From Isochrysis galbana (Eukaryota > Haptophyta > Isochrysidales > Isochrysidaceae), in assembly GCA_018136815.1 (NCBI GenBank), contig CM030943.1:2632723-2696722 (forward strand): DNA of 64,000 nt, in the 5' to 3' direction. Below the pieces are notes generated by a model that had not been told where the DNA came from, ran no database searches, and was given only the letters and a program-made list of their open reading frames with translations. This document shows, piece after piece, positions 9,414 to 22,142 of this stretch. The translations under genes and the position numbers were made by a program. Numbering within the stretch: position 1 is the stretch's first letter; the number at the start of each line of letters is the position of its first letter.

Positions 9414-11645
9414 TCACATGAGTGACGCTTCAAGCTCTTCCAGCTCGGCCATGCTGTATTTACCCACGGGGAGTTTGGCCCTAGTGCCGTTCGGCTGCGT
9501 GGGCACGGGCGTCGTCATCGGCCAAGCGGAGGCACTGTCGGCCCGCAAGCCACTGTTGTTGGAACCACTCGGATGGCAGCCGCCTGGCCGAGGCCCGCAC
9601 GGACAATCCGATTGCACTCCAACCTGTGCCTCGTTGAAGCGATGCAGCTGGCTGGCGGCCCACTCCTGCGCAGGAGAGACGGCCCGAGAGTACAAGTCGT
9701 GGCGTAGAGCATCGCGCTCGTCCTCGGTGAGTCGTCGTGGTCCTGAGGTTATGTTGTGACCAATGCCTCCAAGGATCACACCGAAACGGTCTTCCTCAAG
9801 GAATGAATCCATCGCGTCCGTCGGATAGCGTCGTGCTTCGCACTGCAAAGCCTGAACAAGATGGTGATCGTGCGCTTGCAGTCGAGGCACGGCCGTGGTT
9901 GCGCCCACGGCCCGCTCGCACGACGTTCGGACTGGGGCATCGTCGCCGAAACGGTCCTCGCCATCGCTATTTTCTTGCCGCCCTGTGTCCTCATCCCCGT
10001 CTTCGGACGACGAATCGCCTCCCCACACGGAATGGGGCACGGCGCTGCCCCAAACGAGCCCTGCCATTACGGACCCGGCGGTGGCGGTGATCCACTGCGC
10101 ATACGATACCGCGGCACCTAGACCTCCTTTGCGTCCCTGCCTGCCCCGACCTCGCTCCGTCGTGCCGCCACCATCTCCTGTCACTGTGAGCCCGCCGCCC
10201 GCACTCCACGTTTGTTTGCGTCCCGCCCCAACCCCTGTCCACCGTTCCGCCTCCTTGAGCAGCGCCCGACGCCGTCGGCGCGATCTAAGGCTGCGAATGA
10301 CTTGGACAGCACACGGCAGGCATGCGCACGCTATCAACAACCCGACCAGCAATGGACCACCGGAGGTTTGCTCCGCTGCGATGGAGAGACTGCCGTCAGC
10401 GCCTTCAGTGCCGCTCTCCTCTCCTCCCGTAATACCTACCCTCCCTGCGGGCGCATCCTCGATGGCCGAGGCGATTAAGGGTACAGTGACCGTGGCCCAT
10501 CCGGCGGACGCCGTGGTTAGACTGCCCAGCGGCAAGGGTGCGCTTGCTGAGCCCGCAATGGCTGTTGGCGCAGGTGGCTGTGTGACCTCAGGAAGCGGTT
10601 TTTCGGCATGACCAATTGCACCAGCGAGCACCTCCTCCATGTTGGTGAGGGCCGGTGTATCTCGTGCCGTGCCGCCCGCCCAACTATGAGCGGCGTTGCC
10701 CGCAAACATTGCCACGGCCGCAGGCGTCGGTGGCCGCTCCTTGACATAGCAAGTGCGATCCTCCTCGACCTTGCGATCGCACGTCGTGGAGCGGCGGTAG
10801 TAGCACTTGGCGTCTGTGCTGTCCCAATCGAAGCCTGCCCAACCACGGGGAGGAAGCGGTGAGCAGCGTTAAGGCTTCAGTGCGTCCGATCATGGCAAAT
10901 TGGGGTGCCGTCCTAAGAAGATGGTGACAATATTCCGTACGTCGGCCTGGGTGGAAGGCCCGGTTTGCGTACCGTCACAGTCGGGCGAGTTGCGGCATGC
11001 GGCGCCGCACTCAAAGATGCTGAGCCCAAATCGTAGGGCGCTGCCCTCGCCAAGGAAAAGCTGCGACTGCTGCAGTGTGCACATCTTGCCGATGCCGCAC
11101 GATACGGACTTTAAAATTGTGAAGCCCGGGAAGGGCGGGTCGCGCTTAAGCCGGGGCGGATGAGGCGGTGGCGGAGGCGGTGGCGGCGGTGAAGGGGGCG
11201 GCGAGGGCGGGAGTGGCGGGGGAGGCGAGGGTGGCGGCGGCGGCGAGGGCGGCGGCGAAGGGTTCCACATCTCCGCGTTCGGGCCTACGAGCAGGGATTG
11301 GATAGGTAGGTGCGGGAGCCTCGCCCCCTGCCAATGTTGCGCGTGGGCTTCCGGTGGCACGTACCAAGGCAGAAATCGCACACCCTGCATTCGCAGTGCT
11401 GTTGACAGTGGTTGCTCGCGGGCCGGCACCAATTGGCACAGATGGCCCACTTGCGGTCCTGCAGCCGCTTGTGCCAGTCCTCGACGCACGGCGCCGACTG
11501 CGCCATGTTGGGAAAGAGGCTCTCGCAATAGACGCAGCCGCGGCAGGCAGTTGAGCGACACTCGTCAGCGCGGTTGCACGTCGGCAGGCAGCTGCCACGC
11601 GGGTACAGTGGGGAGGGCGGCGGCGACGGCCGCGGTGGAAGGTGG

Positions 11646-11678
<33 letters not shown>

Positions 11679-12103
11679 GAGGGCGGGAGCGGCGGCGGGT
11701 GCGGGTGCGGCGGGCTGGGTGAGGGCGAGGGCGAGGGCGGCGGGCGTGGTGGTGGCGGAGGCAGTGGGGACGGCGGCGGTGCGCAATGCACGCGCACTTC
11801 TTCCAGCTCGAGGGAGCGCGTCGTAAAGAGTTCGGCCGCTAGATCCGGGTATGGACCCATGTATCGGTCGAGCAAGTCGAGCTCAAACCCGGCAGCGAGG
11901 GGGCGTGAAGCAGACGTAGCAAGAGTCCAGCCGCGAATGGGGACAGGCGGCCGGGCCAGCCCTCCGACCTGCACGGAGAGTTGGGTGATGAGGAGCAAGT
12001 GAGAGGCAAGAAGAGAGGGGAGGGAATTTAATGAGGCGTCCGTATGCGACTCGCTCCGTCCAGTCTTTTCCCATCGCTTCGCCGCTCTTCCCCTCTTCGT
12101 CAC
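9414..12103 (-). CDS. Cys-rich / Pro-rich single-pass membrane protein with PAN-like domain (3 exons)
   Basis: Three exons in sense order: 12103-11365, 11284-10973, 10834-9414 (introns of 80 and 138 bases, both GT-AG); 823 residues in a continuous frame. Order: N-terminal hydrophobic stretch LLASHLLLITQLSV (likely signal sequence or anchor, residues about 31-44); a first Pro-rich run of PPSP/PPPP type; a Cys-rich module with about 16 Cys (CLPTCNRADECRSTACRGC onward); a second PPSPPP run; a PAN/Apple-like module (FECGAACRNSPDCDG joined across intron 2 to FDWDSTDAKCYY); then a transmembrane helix PLLVGLLIACACLPCAVQVI near residue 510 followed by Arg/Lys and a long polar tail. The alternation of Cys modules and Ser-Pro-rich spacers is that of algal extracellular-matrix hydroxyproline-rich proteins. 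Function is inferred as a surface binding or matrix protein; the ligand is unknown. Confidence 0.72.
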
Positions 12104-13509
12104 CGGGACATCCTGCGCGTTGAAACCACTCCCACATCACTCCACCAAAGTCGGGGCCCACGCCTTTGCCCCCCCCGCTCTCCCTCTCTTGCACCATTCC
12201 TTCCGCCCTCTCTACGCCCCCTGGCTACTGCCCCCCCCCTCCCCCCCCCCCCCTTCTTGCCCCCCTTCCCACCCTTCTGCCCCACCTTTCTTGCCCCCCC
12301 TCCTCCTCCCTCCCCCTCGCCCCCCCCCCCCTTCCCTCCTCTCTGTGTCCCTCTTTCTCTCTCTGTCCCTCCCTCCCTCCCTCCCTCTCTCGCCCTCCGT
12401 ACCTGTCTTTCCCCGTCTCCCTCCCTCCCTCTCTCCCATTCATCGTCTCTCCCTCTCTCCCTCTCCCTCTCTCCCTCCCTCACTCTCTTCGCTCCCTCTC
12501 TCTGTGTCTCTCTCCTCTTCCTCCTCTTGCTCTCGTACCTGCACGGCGAGCCGCAGGTGAGGCACCCACGCTCGCAGCACCACCACCAGCTTGTAGTGGT
12601 TCCTTCCCTCAAGCTCGCCCAGCCGGACGGTGGGCGAGAGAGAAGGGCAGCCATCGCCCACACCCGGCCATCCCATCCTCCCGCTCACAAGCAATTCTCA
12701 CGTAATCACACGGTTCATACAACATACACGACCCCCCACTTGGAGAAGGTCCACCACTTGAACGACACTCCATCTATCATCGAATAGTCCTGTTTTATCA
12801 CATTAAACAAGGGTCCTCCTTTAGATGCGTTCACGGAGGACGCGCGCGCGCTCGCGGCGGGCGGCCACTGACGGCGGGCCTCCTAGTCGTGGGAGTAAAG
12901 AGTAAAGAAATAGTACAAGGCCTCTATTTCTGGCCTACTAGAGTAGCCCAGAAATATTGCAAGGTCTCTATTTATGGATTACTTGTGCGTCGCGTCTCTT
13001 TACTCCTAAGCCTGCAAGCATAGATGCTTCGTCAGGTATCAGGTCATCAGGTCTCGGCGCCCTTAGTCTGCTATTAGGTCCCACACTCTACACTCTCTGC
13101 CTAATATCGGGTAGTATAAGTATTATCGTAATGTAATATCATATATGATAACAAATTCAAATTCAAATAGTAACAGAAGCAAAAGCTTGTACATTGTACA
13201 TTGCATTGACTCCACTATTCCTCAGGCTCTTCCACGACCGCACATGAGAATTCCGCGAATCCCAACTTTACACTTGCAACCCAACTCTCAACTCTTCAAC
13301 TTCAAGCAACAAGTTACAAGTTCAAGTTAGCAGTGTCAGTGTTAGTGTTAGTGTGTAAGTGTTAGTAGTGTTTGTCTAAGGCAATCCTTGAGATGTGAGA
13401 TGTGAGATGTCGTTTGAGCTCATCAGACGAAAACTTGGAACTTGGTATTCCCATCTAGCCATGAAAAGCTCGTGGATCTTGTGCCGCAACCTCAGTAATT
13501 GTCACCACC
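12104..13509. other. Intergenic with CT-rich tract and a 30-base hairpin
   Basis: 12170-12540 is C/CT-rich low complexity that could lie in the promoter or 5' untranslated region of the minus-strand gene. 12541-13509 is mixed sequence with no recognised gene. A near-perfect hairpin lies at 12926-12955 (ATTTCTGG...CCAGAAAT, 13 of 15 pairs). Short imperfect direct repeats with TAGTGTTAG/GTGTTAG words occur at about 13335-13370. Confidence 0.5.
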
Positions 13510-13600
13510 GCCTACAACCCAGGACGCGGTTCAAATACAGCCAAGTACATGTGGCCAAATACGGTAAATACGAAATACTTTATTTCCCCATCTAGGCTGA
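13510..13600. repeat. Degraded CAAATAC-rich repeat
   Basis: Same order of blocks as 1-125 (GACGCGGTTCAAATACAG, GGCCAAATACGGTAAATA, TTTCCCCATCTAGG), but the central palindrome is damaged. Confidence 0.55.
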
Positions 13601-13716
13601 TATTACGATACTACGGGTGGTCTCTTTTAACTTTTAACTTGTACCCTTCGCGACGCTGGGAGGGGGCGCTTTCTAACTTCTACTGGTGTCGCGCCCTGAT
13701 CTCGTCGCTGGACGGG

Positions 13717-14290
<574 letters not shown>

Positions 14291-14303
14291 GGGAGAGGGT
14301 CGG

Positions 14304-17300
14304 ATGTCTCTCTCTCTCTTCTGTCTGTCCCTCCTCCCCTCTGCGCCTGTACAGCGCTCCCAAGCGTACGCGGCGCGTTCGACCATCACCTCCCCGCTCG
14401 TCTCCATCCTCTCCGCCCCTCTTGCAAGCCCTCCCTCCCCTGAGAGAGAGAGAGAGAGAGACTCTGCCCCCGCTTCTCGCAGAGAGAACTACAGGGATTG
14501 CGAGCCCCCTGCACCTTCCTGCGGGCGCACGGGCTCTCTTGAGGCGCCTGGCCATGTTTCAAGCTGGTTGGACGACCCCTCAGCGCGTTTCTTCGCTCGG
14601 GGGAGCCCCGGTAGGCCTGGAGACCTTCCCTGCTTGCGGGAGAGGGAAAGAGATTCACAGATCTATGAGGGAAAGAACTCCGGGCTTACCAGCTCTCCTC
14701 TGGCCTCCCACGGGTGCTGCTTCACCTCTGAGAGAGCCGATCGCTACCCCACCTCGTTGGCCAGCCTCTCATCCGCGCCGATCCCTCTGGAGGAAGGCTG
14801 GCGACTCATGGAACTTTGCTCTGCGCAGACGTTTGTCGGAGGGGACCACAGGCCACGCCCCTCTCCTCAGAATCCCAGGCCAGCGCTAAGCTCACTGGTG
14901 CGATCATCAGAGCCGCCAAGCCCTCTGGAGGCCATCTTGTGGCAAGGCGAGGCGCCGGGGGCTCCCTCTCTCGTTGCATCCTTGTCCGGGACCACAGACA
15001 GCATGCAACGCGATTGCCCACATGTCTCTCAGAGGGGACGCCAGCAAATCGGCCCGACGCTGCCCGCACGCCCACTGCTCTACTCGCCCGAGAAGCAGCA
15101 GCTCGCCAGGATGAGACCAGTCGCACATTGTCCCCTCTCTTCGCGCCGCTCGCTTTCGCTTTCCTGCCTCTCTTGCTGTTCCTCGGATGCAGACGCCAAT
15201 GGCAAAGGTGAGAGTGAGCGAAAATGCCCACACATGGCCTCGACCGCGGGCTCTTGGCTGCCCGTTTTTGTGTTGAGGCCAAAACCTCGCACACTTCCCG
15301 TTTGCAACGTCTGATTTCTTCCTCTCCAGCCAACTTGACCACTTCACAAAGAAACAAGCGACATTCCACACCCACGTCTGAACCACACCTCTACCTTGTC
15401 CTTGCCTACTTGTTGTGGCTACCACTGGACCCCCCGGCTTGGACCTCACCATCTGGCACGCTTCCCGCCCCTCCCCCCTCCCCGCCGTTCGCATTTCAGC
15501 GACGTCTTCATCGTCCTCCCCCGGCCCTTCTGTGCCCTTGCACCCGCACGAGTGCGAGGAGCAGCTATCATCGGTCGAGTATGCGTATGATGGGCTCGGG
15601 TGCGCGCAGGCAGAGGCGGCAGCAACGGGATTTGGGGCACCGCCCGACGGCGAGGGGAAGAGACTCTGGAGCGCCATGCGCAATCGGTCGGCTGATGGTA
15701 AGCCGGATCGGCCACGCTCCTCTGCCGGTCGTGGCGCCAAGGAAACCGTATTCGAGATACGCTCCTTCTTGCAAGGAGTGCGTGCCGAGGTGACTGTGCT
15801 ACAAGACCGCGCGGTAGACCGTGCGAAGGTCGACCTCGAATTCGCGCTTGCTGTGGCGGATTACGTTGCACGTCGCGCGCTTCTCGACACTGCTGCTCTG
15901 TTTTCGTCGGCCGCGTCCGCCGCAACGTCAACTCTACGGCTAGCCGCCGCTCCACCAGCGGCGTCGGTCCGGGAGACTGCGGCTCCGTTTGCCACACGCG
16001 CGCAGCGCATCCTCAATCAGCTCGCAATTCGTGCTGCTTCTCCGGCAGCTGAATCAACTGGTGTCGGCGAGCAGGCTCGTCCGCAGACGGCTGAGGTGCC
16101 TTTTGCGGGCGGTCCAGTGACCCTACGCTCCGACACGTCCGTCGCCCGGGTGGTGGCAAGAAACGGAGAGCATTCGGACCCAGGCGCAGTCTGTGCGCCA
16201 ACGACGGGACGAGGAAGGGAAGAGCAGGCGAGGCGCGTAGGGCTCGCGAAAACCGAGGCGGCAACACGGGGAATCGCAGCCCAGGCGGTGCCCGACGCGA
16301 CCCAACACGGTTGGGCAGCAGGACGGTGCGCCGCCTCGTACGACGAGACTGGCGCTGAGCTTGTGCGTCGGCGACCAAGCACAGCAATGGCCCGGGAAGA
16401 GTGGCTTACTCGCTGCGGCGTGCCCCTTCACCCCGGAGTTCACGAAGCGAGGGCTAAGGGCGCGGCGCCGATGATCAGCAAGCCAACCGCAGAACTGTTG
16501 GAGGAGGAGGCGAAGCGCGCTTGGCTTGCTCGCCTCGAGCAGCCTATTGGGGAAGGCCGGGCGGTGGGGTTGGTGGTACGAAGGGCGCAGTCAAGGGAAG
16601 GAGAGAGCGGCAAGAGGGTGAGCAGAGATGGTGGCACTGCACGAGAGCACTCCATCTTCCGCGAATCGATTAGAGGTAACCTGCAGGAAACGACTACGAC
16701 CACAGTGCCGCATGGTTCGCCTCCGCGCCTTTGCAAGGACACCGTGAGTGCAATTCGAAAGGCCTCGCAGCAAGCAAAGGAGGAGGAAGCCAAGCGTGCG
16801 TGGCTGGCACGGCTAGACGCACCATCGTGGGGACGTGCAACACAGCCAAAGCATGCGGTGCCGGCAAAGACAAGCCCAGCTGCAGATCCTGCCCAAAATA
16901 ATCAATCGGCAAGGGCTGGCGCTCTAGAACGAAATAGTGAGCAAGCGAAACACGCGTGGCTCGAGCGGCAGGAGTCGCCGACTTGGAAGCGTGCACTCGA
17001 TTCGACGTCAGCATCGCAAGAGGAGAGAGGCCTTGAAGACGGAACTAGCAAGGAGTGCCCTGCCACAAGACTTGTGCGTAGTAATGCGATCAAGGATGCC
17101 AACGAAGAAGCAAAGTGTGCATGGCTCGCGCGACAAGCGTCATCAGCGTGGGAGGACGCAGCTAGATCGACGCGGTTCATGCCGACGGCGGTAAGCCCGA
17201 GTGGCTTTGCCGCCGCCTCTACCGCCACAACTGCGGCCACACCGCAGCGCGAGAGTGGGGTGGAAAACGTGTGCAAAAATGGAAAGCATACGTGGTTGGC

Positions 17301-20300
17301 GCGACATGAGCCGCCGAGCTGGAGAAACGCTACTGAGTCGACGCACTTGACACCGGCGGTGGTGATCCCGACCAGCATTCCCGCCCACCCCACGTTCACC
17401 ACTCAAGCCACACCACAACGTAGCGACACCTTAGTGAATGCCAATGAAGAAGCGAAGCGCGCGTGGCTTGCACGACAGGATTCGCCAACTTGGTGGCGCA
17501 CAGCGGTCGACTCAATGCCTTCGACGCTGGCGGGTACAGGCCCGAGCAGTGATGCCGTCGACTCAATCGGCACTACTGAAGCCACGCCGCATCGCCGCCT
17601 TGGGTTGGAGGACGTTAACGAGCAAGCGAAGCGTGCGTGGCTTGCACGACGCGAAATGCCGACGAGGGGGCACACAGTATCGTCAACGCGCTCAACCGTG
17701 GCGGTGGTGAGCCCGACCAGCCGTCCCGCCCACCCCGCGTTCACCACTCAAGCCACACCACAACGTAGCGACACCTTGGTGAATGTCAACAAAGAAGCGA
17801 AGCGCGCATGGCTCGCGCGACACGATTCGCCGACTTGGCGGCGCGCAGCTGAGTCGACGCGCTCAACAATGGCGGTGGTGAGCCCGACCAGCATTCCCGC
17901 CCACCCCACGTTCACCACTCAAGCCTCACCACAACGTAGCGACACCTTGGTGAATGTCAACAAAGAAGCGAAGCGCGCATGGCTCGCGCGACACGATTCG
18001 CCGACTTGGCGGCGCGCAGCTGAGTCGACGCGCTCAACAGCAGCGGTGGTGAGCCCGACCAGCATTCCCGCCCACTTCACGTTCACCACTCAAGCCACAC
18101 GACAATGCAGCGACACCTTGGGGAATGTCAATGAAGAAGCGAAGCGCGCGTGGCTCGCACGGCACGAATCGCCGACGAGGGGGCACACAGCTGCGTCGAC
18201 GCGCTCAACAACAGCGGTGGTGAGCCCGACCAGCCGTCCCGCCCACCCCGCGTTCACCACTCAAGCCACACCACAATGTAGCGACACCTTGGTGAATGTC
18301 AATGAAGAAGCGAAGCGCGCGTGGCTCGCGCGACACGATTCGCCGACTTGGCGGCGCGCAGTGGTTCAGTCAATGCCTTCAACGCTGGCGGGTGTAAGCC
18401 CGAGTGGTGAAACCGCAGACTCAATGGCCACCACTGAAGCCACGCCGCATCGCCGCAGTGGGGGGGAGAACGGCTGCGATGAAGCAAAGCTTGCGTGGCT
18501 CGCACGACAAGAATCGTCGACGAGGGGGCACACAGCTGAATCGACGCGCTCAACAGCAGCGGTGGTGAGCCCGACCAGCCGTCCCGCCCACCCGACGTTC
18601 ACCACTCAAGCCACACCACAACGTAGCGACACCTTGGTGAATGTCAACGAAGAAGCGAAGCGCGCATGGCTCGCGCGACACGATTCGCCGACTTGGCGGC
18701 GCGCAGCTGAGTCGACGCGATCAACAACAGCGGTGGTGAGCCCGACCAGCCGTGCCGCCCACCCGACGTTCACCACTCAAGCCACACCACAATGTAGCGA
18801 CACCTTGGTGAATGTCAACGAAGAAGCGAAGCGCGCATGGCTCGCGCGACACGATTCGCCGACTTGGCGGCGCGCAGCTGAATCGACGCGCTCAACAGCA
18901 GCGGTGGTGAGCCCGACCAGCCGTCCCGCCCACCCGACGTTCACCACTCAAGCCGCACCACAACGTAGCGACACCTTGGTGAATGTCAACGAAGAAGCGA
19001 AGCGCGCATGGCTCGCGCGACACGATTCGCCGACTTGGCGGCGCGCAGCTGAGTCGACGCGATCAACAACAGCGGTGGTGAGCCCGACCAGCCGTGCCGC
19101 CCACCCGACGTTCACCACTCAAGCCACACCACAATGTAGCGACACCTTGGTGAATGTCAACGAAGAAGCGAAGCGCGCATGGCTCGCGCGACACGATTCG
19201 CCGACTTGGCGGCGCGCAGCTGAGTCGACGCGATCAACAGCAGCGGTGGTGAGCCCGACCAGCCGTCCCGCCCACCCGACGTTCACCACTCAAGCCACAC
19301 CACGACGTAGCGACACCTTGGTGAATGTCAACGAAGAAGCGAAGCGCGCGTGGCTCGCGCGACACGATTCGCCGACTTGGCGGCGCGCTGTAGCCGAGTC
19401 AATGCGTTTACCGCCGGGGAGCTCAAACCCGAGCGGCGGTGCCGTCGACTCGGTTGCCACCACCGAGGCCACACCGCAGCATGCCAACGGGGTGGAGAAC
19501 GTTAGCGAGCAAGCGACGCGTGCTTGTCTCGCACGAAATGAGTTGCCATCTTGGGGGAGGCGTACGGCGGCGGAGCGGACCGCATTGATGCCGGTGGCGG
19601 CAGACGCCATCGGCGGCACCATCCGCGGCTTTCCTACTTCCCAAAACGTAGATGCGGCTACACTCGGCGTGGCCATCGCGACGGCCTCAGGGCTCCACAT
19701 CAACATCACTACGAGCGAAAGCTGCGAGACCGTGCCCACGTGCCTCGATGCGCATCCGCATAGCACGGCCGAGGATGTTTTGGCAAGCAAGCTCGGCGCC
19801 ACGCTTCAGAGTGGCAATTTGGAGACGGGGCGGCGGGGTCTTTGCGCTCGGCTTGGTCAGTCTGCTCCCGATCGGCCAGCCAACATATTGGACAACGATC
19901 CAGGTTCGACTGCACGAAAGGCGCTGCTGCAAAGCTATGTCAATGACGAGTCTGCAACAAGAGGGACTTCCATTCCGGAGGAGTTGCATGAGGAATTGCA
20001 TCTTGACAAGGTCCAAGATGTCTGGCTTGCTCACGAGGAGGCGTTATTCCATGGGCTTGTTGTGAAGGAGTGCACAAAGGGCGAGCAGCAAGTGGGAGCT
20101 TCAGCATTCGACCTAGTTCTCGCGCCAGAAACTCAGTCTTACTTGGCTGAGAAGCAGCGCGATCGAACCCAGCAACTGGCGATTGAGGGCTCTGAACTGG
20201 CTCGAGATGGCTTGCGTGCCATGCAATACTGGTTTGCGGGAGCGGGCTCAACCGAGGCTTCCGATGATTACGCCAAGCCTGGCGCCAACACGACTTCCCA

Positions 20301-21756
20301 AGCATTGCAAGCGCACGCGCACGCATTTGGTGCGCGTGTCGCTGACGTTCTTCGCGATGCCGCAGGCGAGGTCGTACGCGCCACGCAAGCGGATTTTGCC
20401 GCTTACGCTGCCCTTCGCCGCACCGGGCGACTGCCCACGATTATGGAAGAGATTCGTGAATTGGCTCCGGCCCTTCCTGCCGAGCTAGCGGATTGCAATC
20501 CTTTGCACGCGCTTGCGGGCGGCGGGCGTCTTGGTTCTTTTGCTCAGCAGGGCGCGCCCTCGCTCCAACGTGCAACTCGGCTCCGTCGACGCGAGCGCGA
20601 GGCATCACAACGTCAAGTTGCTCTCGCAAGAGCAGTCGCTGCGCGCGCATCTAAGGATGGAAGTGACCTTTTTGTCGCGGGAGTGCTTCCCGCTCTGCGC
20701 GCAGTAGGGAAGGTGGCAGCCAATCGGGCCCCTCTCCCACTCCTCATCTTTGGAGTCCATAACAACCACACTTCCGCCAGTGCCGATCTCGGGCTTGAGC
20801 TCGCGGAGACGATGCGTGACGAGTATGTGAGATCGGCCGCGCATCTTCGTGCAAACTCGCCCTTGGGGGTAGCCTTCGACAAGGCTGTCGACGGTACTAC
20901 GCAACGCATCTCGCGGTCCGTCACGTCCGGGTCCAGCAGCCTTCCGGGACGTGAGGTAGTCCTGGAGAGGCTCGCCGCCGTCCAACGCGCGGGTGGTGTT
21001 GTCGTTGACACGTGTAGTCCCGACGGCATCGGGGCAGTTGATACGGCGCAAGGTTCAGGCGTGCCGCAACCAATCGTGAGTGGTGTGGAGGTGCAAGCTC
21101 TACCCCTCACTCGTCCGTCGAGCATGCAGCCGGGCGCAGTTGGCCGCCATGGGGTTTCGGCTACTCCCGAAGGATCGGCCGTCATGCATTCTGCCGGCAC
21201 AATGCTGCACCGGCCGAGTTACACATGCGACCAGTCAGCCGCGATACCGGTCCATGGCTTCGAAGCATCGGCTGCAACGCGTATGCGGCCGACCAACGAG
21301 GCAATTGCACCGCGGGCCACTATTTGGCCTCGCACGCCACGGCAACAGCGACACGGTCAGGGTCTTGCGTATGAGCTAGCTGCCGATCCATCTTCCTGCT
21401 CTCGTCGCAACGAATACAATCTGCACGGTGAGAAATTGATGGGATCGATTGCGCTAGAAGGCTTGGATTCTGACGTCGTGGACGTCGCGGCAGCTGTCGA
21501 AGTCCACGACCAAGAGCACGCCCTGGAACGGCTTTTCGTGTTCCTTGATCGTGCCATGTTTGTGGCAGAGGTGCAGGCGCAGCGCATCTCATGGATGATA
21601 CACATCGTAGCTTTCGAGGCGCTAACCGAGGACGCACGCGCCTGGATGCCTCTGCGCTCATACTCCAGAACGCAGGAGCTTATGCGCCGTCATCAGGAAG
21701 CCGAAGCCTCCAAGCTCGTCCTGGATGCGCTCATATTAATCTTAGGTCGCGAGTGA
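14304..21756 (+). CDS. Very large protein with 57-residue tandem repeats (AK-x-AWLAR family), unknown function
   Basis: The main exon is open from 15500 to 21756 with no ATG until 15676. An upstream open frame (from 14304) ends at donor AAAG|GTGAGAG (15207), and acceptor TTTCAG (15499) joins it in phase, giving about 2,386 residues; the true start is not certain. From residue about 660 the protein has 18 copies of a motif like EEAKRAWLARHDSPTW, first irregular, then as exact 57-residue units at about 17.6-19.4 kb with a Ser/Thr/Pro-rich linker (AVVSPTSRPAHPTFTTQAT). The last ~750 residues are non-repetitive and look helical, Ala/Arg/Glu-rich. No catalytic motif, signal or membrane segment was found. 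The invariant Trp and Lys/Arg of each unit suggest a multivalent binding surface; that is inference. The family is not recognised. Confidence 0.7.
17600..19395 (+). repeat. 171-bp coding tandem repeat, partly organised as 342-bp dimers
   Basis: Successive copies of TTGGTGAATGTCAA are spaced exactly 171 bases apart (57 codons), so the repeat keeps the reading frame. In 18640-19323 two consecutive units differ (one encodes STTAVVSPTSRAAHP, the next STAAVVSPTSRPAHP) and this pair is repeated almost identically, giving a 342-base higher-order period. Two unit types alternate earlier, one with SPTWRRA and one with SPTRGHT. This indicates recent unequal exchange. Confidence 0.88.
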
Positions 21757-22142
21757 GTCGATTATTATGCGCTTCGAGTTACACGCGCCCTGTAGAAAGA
21801 GGGTGGGCTCTTGCAAGGCTGTTTTTAGCGAGCATTCGTGGAAGCAGAGCTCAAGATCTTTGGTGATGTAGGCTCTACAAAGCCCAGATGGGACAACAGG
21901 CTTCTAATAGGTTCTACTACCTCCGTTCCAAAACTCAGAATTTTTTTTAAAAATGTTGACACGGCGTTTAACGTAGAAACCCGGAATCTCAGATTAAGAT
22001 TTCGGGTACACGCTGGCTTTAGGCACCATCGAAGGGGGGGCGCTTAGACGTCGAAAACCCCTTGAAATTGGCGATTTTCTTTGTTGGACGTAGGCGAAAT
22101 TGGGCGGCGGGAGCGCTTGGCGCGAAATCTCCCGGGATCGGG

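Noticed and set aside
10890..11561. 223-codon minus-strand ORF as a separate gene
   Set aside because: Only the part 11284-10973 is coding; it is exon 2 of the PAN/Pro-rich gene. The beginning and end of this ORF are intron sequence.
17600..19395. Centromeric satellite, because of the 171-bp period
   Set aside because: The repeat keeps the reading frame, has conserved codons and lies in one long ORF; the match to alpha-satellite length is coincidence.
20605..21200. Minus-strand ORFs of 148-195 codons opposite the large repeat protein
   Set aside because: They are antisense shadows of a continuous 2,000-codon frame with strong internal repeat structure.
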